Source of the DNA: Sipunculus nudus
Taxonomy: Eukaryota; Annelida; Sipuncula; Golfingiida; Sipunculidae
Length of the DNA: 64,000 bases
NCBI GenBank assembly: GCA_026874595.1
Contig: CM049312.1
Span: 52,579,429 to 52,643,428, forward strand
Direction: 5' to 3'
Below are positions 59,201 through 64,000 of this stretch, piece by piece. Position numbers and translations under genes: made by a program. The notes beneath the pieces are model-generated. The model worked only from the letters and a program-made list of their open reading frames with translations. It was not told the origin of the DNA and made no database searches. The stretch's first letter is position 1. Each line of letters opens with the position of its first letter.

Positions 59201-61507
59201 TGAACAGGGGACACGCTCACCGCCCAGCTTGGACTTGGATAATAGCCTGTAATTAATTAGCCGGATCTCGACCACTGGCCCGTGACGACCGCAGCCCATT
59301 GAGCAGGTGACATGGACTTAGATATTAGCTTGTGATTAATTAGCTGGACAATCGTCTGTTTGGCCATAGTTAGGCCTGTTTATAATGCCGCCCAAACTAT
59401 ACACATCAATAGGTATTGGACTCCCTGGTCCGTTACCATGTGTTGAGTATGGCTGTTATAATAGCATTTAACATACTGATAAAAAAAGGAGTTTGGCAAA
59501 CATAATTGACACCACACGCATATATTCAGGTGAGTAAAGTAAAACTGTGAAAAATCACATTTCAATGATCAAGCAGGAACCATATCAATAACACTTTGTG
59601 TTATTGAAGTGATTAATTTGTTCTCACTACATGTTAAACATCAGGTCATCTTTGTGTTAAGACCAATGTTGTAAGAATGACTTCAACGCCAACTATTTGT
59701 TTCATTTGTGTGTTTGTTATTTATTTTTCTTTATATTTTAAATCTTAAACTAAACAGGGACAACCACTTAACATTTACTTGAAATTTCCACATTATCGCC
59801 TGCGTTACTTTTGGCAGACTAATGTACAAGCATCCCGCTAACAGGACCACCCTGCTAACACAACCATTTTGCCTGGTCCCGCAGGTGGTCGCGTTAGCGG
59901 GGTTTTACTGTATATGATTGCAAAAGGGTCATGAAGAAAAACAGTAGAAGTTTTGAGATACTGTGGTGCATATGAAAAATTTACAGATGGACAGGCAAGT
60001 GGACAGAATGGACTAATACCTTTATTTCAATTCCAAGGAATAATGCATTTAAGTTTATATATAAGCCTATTTTTTAGCATATCCACTTTTTCCATTTATA
60101 GTTTTTTATCTGATTCATTTTTTATAAAGTTTTATAAATTTGTAATAAATAAATCTGAAAATATAAGTAAAAATATCAGAATTCCAAGTTGCAATCATTA
60201 TATATCAAGAGTGAGCTCATATTGGGTCATATTATGCATACACATATATTTTATTATTTAAATCACAAATGCTTAAACTGAATTTAAAAGAAAATAATTC
60301 CACAACATGGCATCTTTAAGGTTATCCCTTGAAACACTATTGAAAAGTTTAGCACATTGGAGCTTTCAATACATGCTTGATTTTATTCACTGAAATAAAA
60401 TAAAAGATTCAGTAAATTTGATAAAATAAAATCATCTTTTCAAATAAAGTATATACACTGTTGGTTGAATGAGTGACAAACAATATCATTGTGCTAATTA
60501 CTATCTCAGCTATAATTTATTACTGGAATAAATAGTCAATTTCGCACCTGGTGAAGTTTTTACTCTTCTGAAGTAAGGAATTACTTATCTGATTAATATC
60601 CACACTTCCATAGCAATACACCACTTTGTGGACACAATAAAATTTGCACTTCAATCATTATAATCCTGGTGGTACAATACAAAATCTAAAATTTAGCATA
60701 GCCAAGAATAACAATGAATAAAATACAAAAAATTATAACATTCATCTAGTTAATGCACCATCTGGGGGAGGGGGGGGGGGAGTGCAGGGCAGAGGGGAAG
60801 CCTGTTAGTAGTAGCCAAGCTGAGCCAAGGCAAGCTGCCTGGGGTAGGTTACATAATTCAAGTGAAGGCTGTACTACTAGGTGGACTAGATGTAAACAGC
60901 ACTTGACATGGTGTATCAAAACTTGAATAAATGCTACACTTTTCAATCAATTCCTTTGAAATTTCAGATTTTAAAAGATTAAATCCTTATGTATATATGC
61001 TGTGAAAATTAAATCAACAGTGCTTACAGGAAAAAAATGTGCCTTTGCCAAAGTTGGACAAAATTTAGGGATTGATTTTTTTATACATGCTAATAACTTG
61101 AAAAATTTTCAAAATTCAGATCTAATTTTGACTTATAGTCAACTGAGCTAAAAACAGTTTTCTTATTGTGTAGCAGGTGAAAAGTTGTTGTATAGTAGTT
61201 TTTAACTTATCACTTACTCATTTACCTTATCATGATACATTACCTCCACAGATGTGGTTAGAGTCTGACAGGTAATTTCACATTTGCTTGCAAAATTTGA
61301 CAGGATGAAAAAAGGACACAACAGATGATCCTTCAGAAACCCAGTGTGTACACAGACTGACTTACCTGCTATACAGTGAGGGTAGTCCTCCAGGAAGGCC
61401 GCTGGTATCGTTGGTCTGTTATAATACTCATCTCTGTTACTGGCCAGGATCACCTCATACTCACCAGGTCCAGCATGTTTGTTAATGTACAGGAATAGCA
61501 TGCACAT
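38033..61507 (-). CDS. TANGO2: TANGO2 homolog, whole gene, 7 coding exons
   Basis: Transport and Golgi organization 2 homolog (NRDE family). Family knowledge: the human protein is 276 residues, mostly cytosolic or mitochondrial, and its loss causes metabolic crises; the biochemical role is still debated (heme or acyl-CoA handling have been proposed). Exons of 142, 123, 115, 62, 157, 114 and 184 nt join in frame to 298 residues. Visible blocks: N-terminal MC, LASNRDEYYNRP with NRDE at 24-27, GGTWLGLSTKGRIG around 58-71, KKGRG followed by HLVNDFITSDV, and YGTRTNTLIF at 235-244. All introns are GT-AG. The initiator Met directly precedes the conserved Cys2. The introns carry most of the mobile elements in the right half of the window. 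Confidence 0.95.
38399..38431 (+). repeat. Family-A head (copy A5), truncated
   Basis: AACAAGTGGCCCATGGGCAA, then TGACGCTTAGTTGA: a diverged family-A left end in TANGO2 intron 6. No tail is seen nearby. The Mutator-like element follows 30 bases later. Confidence 0.5.
38462..39089 (+). mobile_element. Mutator-like non-autonomous element, copy 2 (9-bp target duplication)
   Basis: Flanked by a perfect 9-bp direct repeat TACATAACA (38453-38461 and 39090-39098). The ends are inverted: TACGCTCTCTACGCAGC at left against TACGCTCTTTACACAGC, the reverse complement of the right end. The interior is colinear with 22237-22934, though copy 1 has about 70 extra bases. It lies in TANGO2 intron 6. No coding capacity. 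Confidence 0.87.
39100..39975 (+). repeat. Decayed repeat related to families A and C in TANGO2 intron 6
   Basis: Contains phrases seen in family-A units (TACAATTTGTGCCCATCTGA, GGAACCTCCCTGGAT) and then the family-C right part (TACCACCAAAACCTCAATCT ... TTAGCTCACAGGTTCAC near 39955). It has no clear ends. Confidence 0.45.
40031..40144 (-). CDS. TANGO2: TANGO2 exon 6
   Basis: 114 nt. Acceptor ..TATTGACAG, donor ACAAG|GTAATA. It encodes YMPDPLLSKQAGSRLTEKLQ and SERAAIFVDSPEIMYGT. The final YGTR, split by the intron, is strongly conserved in the family. Confidence 0.93.
40370..41145 (+). repeat. Tandem-cored repeat ending in a CCCC/GGGG hairpin (family E)
   Basis: Loose tandem units of about 140 bp (phrases such as CACCTGCTACTACAATTTGA and GTGACTTCTGACCTTATTAA). 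They are followed by GGACAGATGGACGGATGGAT and a terminal TATCCCCTGCT / AGGCGGGGAATA hairpin (about 41109-41137). Same design as families A and B, different sequence. TANGO2 intron 5. Confidence 0.5.
41640..42280 (+). repeat. Tandem-cored repeat ending in TATACCATAATACTCC (family D)
   Basis: About four imperfect units of about 130-150 bp, with CTGTGACCTCAT.. and GAATTTTGATGAGAATG. They are followed by TGATGGACAGACAGTGGGTA and a tail ACTCCAGTCATAATAAGGGC GTAAAAAA (about 42225-42280). Only weak hairpin potential remains. TANGO2 intron 5. Confidence 0.5.
42799..42955 (-). CDS. TANGO2: TANGO2 exon 5
   Basis: 157 nt. Acceptor ..TTTCATTTAG, donor CCAG|GTACTG. It encodes VVCLANSPLNHVWKKTVAGK (human TYGLSNALLETPWRKL) and a helical VSQREELERHLLSMLRDTT. 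Confidence 0.93.
43024..46646 (+). mobile_element. Family-A hairpin-ended element A6 with 335-bp core repeats, TANGO2 intron 4
   Basis: Head at 43024-43058: AACAAGTGACCCATGGGTCA, then TGACGCTCAGCCAACTGA. Tail at 46609-46646: AGCTCAGATGACTTGCAGTC, AGCTGAGCTAAAAA, after a GGACGGACGGACAGACAGAC tract. About seven core units of about 335 bp start at palindromes near 43402, 43736, 44077, 44416, 44752, 45951 and 46278. Units at about 44040-44260 and 44379-44598 are almost identical, so one duplication is recent. A DNA transposon interrupts one unit at 44986-45840. No direct duplication is seen at the ends, as expected of rolling-circle elements. Confidence 0.72.
44986..45840. mobile_element. hAT-like non-autonomous DNA transposon inside element A6
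   Basis: Terminal inverted repeats CAGGGATGTGCTCA at left and CAGGGATGTGCCCA, the reverse complement of the right end. GC-rich subterminal words (GCGGGCGGGCAT, GCCGGGCGGC) sit near both ends, in contrast to the AT-rich centre. Comparison with neighbouring 335-bp units shows the interruption cleanly: ..GTAAAGTAAGAA before, TTAGAAGATTCC after. The implied duplication is TAAGAA/TTAGAA, shorter and less perfect than the usual 8 bp of hAT, so the superfamily is provisional. No transposase frame. Confidence 0.82.
46865..47015 (+). repeat. Fragment with mixed head/tail sequences
   Basis: ACAAGGGCTACAGGCCTAAT at 46878 matches the sequence at 23250. It is followed within about 130 bases by CAGTCTGGGGATACAATGAT, which resembles the family-B right end. 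It may be a short internally deleted copy. Confidence 0.4.
47921..47982 (-). CDS. TANGO2: TANGO2 exon 4 (62-nt small exon)
   Basis: Found by looking for the missing segment between exons 3 and 5. Acceptor TGTATTGCAG, donor TAAAG|GTCAG, and a length that keeps frame at both ends. It encodes DSWRLSYFSSWGDNIESLDK, which sits where the human protein has the DVICYYGNRGEPDPIVL segment. Similarity is modest, so the call rests mainly on splice sites, phase and position. Confidence 0.82.
48091..51934 (+). mobile_element. Family-A hairpin-ended element A7 with two kinds of tandem core, TANGO2 intron 3
   Basis: Degraded head at 48091-48118 (AACAATTGGCCCATGATGCT CAGCTGAA). Tail at 51897-51934 (GCTGAGATGACTTTTAGTCA, GCTGAGCTAAAAA) after a GGCCGGCCGGCCGGACGAC tract. 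First core: about six loose units of about 150 bp (48690-49560) with GGTCAAGGTCAC and ATGTTT.ACC phrases. Second core: 335-bp units (about 49590-51860) with palindromes near 49851, 50575, 50910, 51245 and 51580. The first core resembles the half-site-rich array in family B. The 5' end lies 108 bp upstream (in + coordinates) of TANGO2 exon 4. Confidence 0.62.
52310..52688 (+). repeat. 42-bp tandem repeat, nine near-identical copies
   Basis: Unit: GTATCATTTATTTTGCAGGG, then TTTGAAAGGTGTTTGTGTGA AG. Nine copies are identical or almost so, implying recent expansion or conversion. Because 42 is a multiple of 3, two plus-strand frames stay open for 160 and 165 residues; I regard these as artefacts. 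Each unit contains TTTTGCAG|GG and AAG|GTGTTT, which resemble a 3' and a 5' splice site on the strand opposite to TANGO2. Confidence 0.95.
53171..53285 (-). CDS. TANGO2: TANGO2 exon 3
   Basis: 115 nt. Acceptor ..TTGTACAG, donor AGAG|GTGAGT. It encodes GHLVNDFITSDVKAETLL and ends YNEFQLVLLEK, matching the human GRGELVTHFLTTDV ... YNGFNLIAADL region. A 14/16-bp minisatellite begins about 30 bases upstream of this acceptor. Confidence 0.93.
53313..53980. repeat. 14/16-bp minisatellite (GTGCTGATCACTCA / +CA) in TANGO2 intron 2
   Basis: More than 40 copies built on the palindrome TGATCA. Unit lengths of 14 and 16 bp alternate irregularly, and the variants include CTCTCAGTG, CTCAAAGTG and CTCACAGAG. 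It begins about 30 bases upstream of the exon 3 acceptor, in the region where the branch point should lie. Confidence 0.95.
54512..55333. mobile_element. DNA transposon-like element with about 68-bp terminal inverted repeats
   Basis: The left arm TATCACCAGTGTGATAATTT TATGA.. (54512-54579) recurs inverted at about 55266-55333 with a few mismatches. It is flanked by CTAC on both sides (54508-54511, 55334-55337), a possible 4-bp target duplication. It interrupts a minisatellite whose GTTTGGCTGCGGTCCCCCT unit lies on both sides. The centre is AT-rich with no coding capacity. Superfamily not assigned. Confidence 0.78.
55340..56240. repeat. Degenerate 40-60-bp minisatellite (TTATGTTCACTGTTTGGCTG...)
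   Basis: About 18 imperfect copies of GCATTATGTTCACTGTTTGG, then CTGTGGTCCCCCTATTGTAG. One more partial copy lies left of the inverted-repeat element at about 54478-54503. Cys-rich frames of about 66-107 residues on the plus strand come from the period and have no domain. Confidence 0.88.
57136..57435. mobile_element. 300-bp inverted-repeat (MITE-like) element
   Basis: Left GGCCAAAAAAATAAAAAGGT, then AAGGTCCTCAGGCACT; right end inverted GGCCAAAAAAATAAAAGGTA, then TGGTTTTCAGGCACT. The arms are about 36 bp. No convincing target duplication. It lies in TANGO2 intron 2, about 115 bp from exon 2. Confidence 0.75.
57550..57672 (-). CDS. TANGO2: TANGO2 exon 2
   Basis: 123 nt. Acceptor ..TTTGAAG, donor AGAG|GTGAGT. 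It encodes GLDGQPGRPPGGTWLGLSTK, then a hydrophobic GVLLNILQPVLF stretch and MDKKGRG. The GGTWLG-S--G block is a TANGO2 hallmark. Confidence 0.95.
57890..58266. mobile_element. PIF/Harbinger-like MITE, 377 bp, with TAA target duplication
   Basis: Ends GGGTGCTTTTCCATGTGCGC and, inverted, GGGTGCTTTTCCATGTACGC. TAA flanks both sides (57887-57889 and 58267-58269). The interior is unusually GC-rich and CpG-rich, with several copies of GTTTGCCGCGCGGCAA-type palindromes. The TIR length and 3-bp T-A duplication fit PIF/Harbinger. TANGO2 intron 1. Overlapping frames on both strands are not genes. Confidence 0.82.
58826..61155 (+). mobile_element. Family-A hairpin-ended element A8, TANGO2 intron 1
   Basis: Head at 58826-58860: AACAAGGAACCCATGGGTCT, CAGTGCTCAGCTGA. 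Tail at 61128-61155: TGACTTATAGTCAACTGAGC TAAAAA. The left arm of the tail hairpin and the ACGG tract are missing: CAGATCTAATTTT is joined directly to GACTTATAGTC, an internal deletion. It carries the AT-rich module at 60945-61130 and a poly-G tract at 60763-60780. A pogo-like element interrupts it. Confidence 0.6.
58985..59910. mobile_element. pogo/Tigger-like (Tc1-mariner) non-autonomous element, 926 bp
   Basis: Left end CAGTGAACTCCCGCATGACG ACCACC; right end inverted CAGTAAAACCCCGCTAACGC GACCACC. Both are flanked by TA (58983-58984, 59911-59912). Internal repeats of CACGACCACCCCGCTA occur near both ends. CAGT-starting TIRs with TA duplication are typical of the pogo/Tigger group. No transposase frame. 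Confidence 0.83.
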
Positions 61508-61524
61508 GGCTTCAGTCTTCAAAT
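61366..61524 (-). CDS. TANGO2: TANGO2 exon 1 (start exon)
   Basis: Coding part 61507-61366: 142 nt, MCMLFLYINK through the NRDE motif to ..DYPHCIAG. The ATG is at 61507-61505. A 3' splice site (TTACTTCAG) lies just 17 bases upstream of it, at 61525, so there is at least one further upstream 5' UTR exon. The donor is GCAG|GTAAGT. Starting at the MC dipeptide agrees with the family, in which Cys follows Met. Confidence 0.93.
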
Positions 61525-63280
61525 CTGAAGTAACAACAAAGTGTATTTTTTTATACTGATATTACAACTACTTGGTGGATATTTTTCAAAAGAAAAATAA
61601 ATATTACAGGTGCCCAATCACCTAGCCTTGACAAAAACTACTCAGTAGCCTAATGTCAGAGGCCCTATCTGGCACTACCAACCACCTGCCTTTTAAAAAA
61701 GAATTTATGTAATTTCTAGCTGCCTCTGTGTATGTATTAATGATCTTAGGGTAATTTTGGTTGTGAAAAGTTCTTATAATGCCTTTGTGAGGAGTGTACA
61801 AACTTGTTTATCAACAACATGTTTGTTAACACTCCGATGTTGACAAATGGGTAAAAACATGTAACCTAGGGTAGTAGGTTGCATATATGCGGAGGTAGAA
61901 AAGTAACTTGTTGCAAAACGTCATTTTCAAAGCTCTGGCTTATCTGACTTGCTGCCAGATACCCTTGTTGATTTTGTTTTGAATGTTTTGGCAGGCCCCT
62001 ACATATTATAAACACGTTGATATAAACAAATCAAGCAGTCTGTGTGCGGTGATATCCACGTTTTCTGGCCTATTTTTATAAAAAGCTCCAAGGGATTACC
62101 TTTAGTTTATAAAGGTCTGATAGGTGATTGGGCCCCTTTAAAAGGTTTATTGTAAAGGGAAACTTGGTTTAATGCATATGCCTAATTTACAAAAAAAAAA
62201 AAGAGTCACATTATATATTTTGCAATATTTAAGAAATCCAATTCATAAATTATCTGAGAAAACAGACCATGCAACACATTTCAGACCCATACATGGCAGT
62301 CATGGTCATAGTTCACATGCATAAACAGCCATATTTGACTCCGGCTGATTAGATAATTTACGAACTCAAAACGCATAATCAGTAAAATAAAGATGGAATC
62401 TTATGCAGAGACACTTTCTATTGGCCAAATCATGAATCATGATCGATTATCCATAATGAAATAATTAACAAATCTTTAATGTCATATTAGGTTCCATTTC
62501 CCATGTGTTGCCGTTAAAGATTTGGTACAAAACATATCATGGAAGGTGAATCCAACAACATCAGACTAACATCAAGAAGAAAATTGTTTCTGATATTCCA
62601 TTAGACATTACAGGTCTGAAGTTGGTATAAAGGGAGAAAATGTGAGAGACTGATTAGCATCATTTTATATGAAAGCATTTGCAAACAGAACCTTCATTCA
62701 AACAGAAGTTCGTAATGTAATCTAACAGAGGAAGAAGATTAGATGCAAATATAATGAGACTAGACAAAAGAATTCAATACAAACTACAAAATTTTTAACA
62801 AATCAAATTTCAAATCCATCATCTCAATGATAAGCAGTCTTTTTCATTTTATTTCTATAAAGGCAGCAACATTTGGGCTGACATAAAAATGGAGTTGAAT
62901 GTTATAACCTGTGGACTCATGGTATAAATTATACCTGCAAACCATGCACAAAAGGAGGAATGCTCTACCTGTTTTGTCATACTAATCAAGTCATCAATGA
63001 TCAACACACAGACTAAATTTCACATTCTAGGGCAATCTATAAAGCCATTGCTCAGAAATCTGACTTTCAATAACAGATATTTGACAACAACTGCAATACA
63101 GGAATCACTTGTTGACACAGGACTGCTAATATTTCTAGCTCAGCCTTGTGAATATTAATGGTATCACAGGGACTTCATACAACTATGTATGATATAGGCT
63201 TAATTACAAATACAAAGAATTCAGCTATATGCTTCAAAGACATAAAATAACCTTATGTCATAAGTACTTCTTACAAAGTA
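61525..63280. other. Upstream region of the TANGO2 coding start; no gene seen
   Basis: AT-rich. It should be intron plus upstream 5' UTR exon(s) of TANGO2, because a 3' splice site precedes the ATG. I cannot place the upstream exon or promoter. Confidence 0.35.
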
Positions 63281-63284
63281 AATC

Positions 63285-63780
63285 AAAATGACTAAAGCCA
63301 GCCTTACATCACAAGGACTTTAGCTAGCCCTATATCAAAAGGACTTCAGCCAGCCTTACATTACAAAGACTTCAGCTAGCTCTACATCAAAATGACTTCA
63401 GCCAGCCTTATATCACAAGGATTTCAGCCAGCCTTACATCACCTAGGACTTCACCAGCCTTACATCACCCAGGACTTCAGCCAGCCTTACATAACAAAGA
63501 CTTTAGCTAGCTCTACATCAAAATGACTTAAGCCAGCCTTACATCATAATGACTTCAGCCAGCCTTACATTATAAGGACTTCAGCCAGCCTTATATCACA
63601 AGGATTTCAGCCAGCCTTAGCTCACCTAGGACTTCAGCCAACCTTACGTCACCTAGGACTTCAGCCAGCCTTACATCACCTAGGACTTCAGCCAGCCTTG
63701 CACCATAAGGACCTCAACCAGCAAGCCAAGCCTTACATCACAAGGACTTCAGGTAGCCTTACACCCTAAGGACATTATTA
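63285..63780. repeat. About 27-bp degenerate minisatellite (GACTTCAGCCAGCCTTACATCACAAG)
   Basis: About 18 copies with length and base variation (ACCTAGGACTTCAGCCAGCC variants cluster near 63425-63700). Confidence 0.92.
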
Positions 63781-64000
63781 CCTTACTACATAAGGAAGAC
63801 TTATTGACAGTTATTGTACTTTATATATGTAGGCCTACATCACAAAGACTCCAACAGCTCTCCATCACATCAATGGCCATGGCTTGCAATGGATCAAGGC
63901 TTATGTTTAACATTCATAGTTAATTTGAACACCAAAAACATGAAGTGACAAATAAATACAGTATTTCTAAAAAAACTCAACAAGCTCAAATGAAGAAAAA

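Overview
This is a window of animal nuclear DNA, not bacterial or viral. It is visibly AT-rich and gene-poor, it carries two intron-rich genes, and the rest is mostly dispersed and tandem repeats. The repeats have tandem cores, ACGG-type microsatellites and a terminal hairpin followed by a short A run. That resembles the pearl / HINE non-autonomous rolling-circle elements known from bivalve molluscs, so a marine mollusc, probably a bivalve, is the best guess. I cannot name the species.

Both genes lie on the minus strand. (1) A short-form tRNase Z (ribonuclease Z, metallo-beta-lactamase fold; closest in my recollection to plant TRZ1-type proteins) has four coding exons at 20925-20444, 6601-6394, 4689-4497 and 1371-1043. 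All splice junctions are GT-AG and keep frame. The HxHxDH motif is rebuilt across the first junction. (2) A complete TANGO2 (NRDE-family) homolog has seven coding exons at 61507-61366, 57672-57550, 53285-53171, 47982-47921, 42955-42799, 40144-40031 and 38216-38033, giving 298 residues. The two genes show no functional link. About 17 kb lies between them, with no gene I can recognise.

Layout: 1-20.9 kb is the tRNase Z gene. Its 13.8-kb first intron holds nested repeat elements, including a 280-bp satellite with higher-order structure (8.9-13.5 kb) and an array rich in AGGTCA half-sites (15.8-18.2 kb). 21-30.4 kb is intergenic, with an inverted-repeat element, a Mutator-like element with a perfect 9-bp target duplication, and a short relative of the 280-bp array. 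30.4-36.4 kb is a full-length, very young LTR retrotransposon whose 5-kb interior has no recognisable coding capacity. 38-61.5 kb is TANGO2. Its introns hold a second Mutator-like copy, hAT-like, pogo-like and PIF/Harbinger-like non-autonomous elements, two further inverted-repeat elements, several minisatellites and more hairpin-ended repeats. 61.5-64 kb is upstream of the TANGO2 coding start and ends in a degenerate minisatellite.

The most unusual material is (a) the recurring architecture of subterminal inverted repeat, tandem core and 3' hairpin in at least two unrelated families, with every family-A end I found in the same orientation, antisense to both genes; (b) a 12-bp palindrome, GGTGGCGCCACC, shared by otherwise dissimilar repeats; and (c) two minisatellites that touch splice sites, one of which contains the 5' splice site of tRNase Z exon 2.
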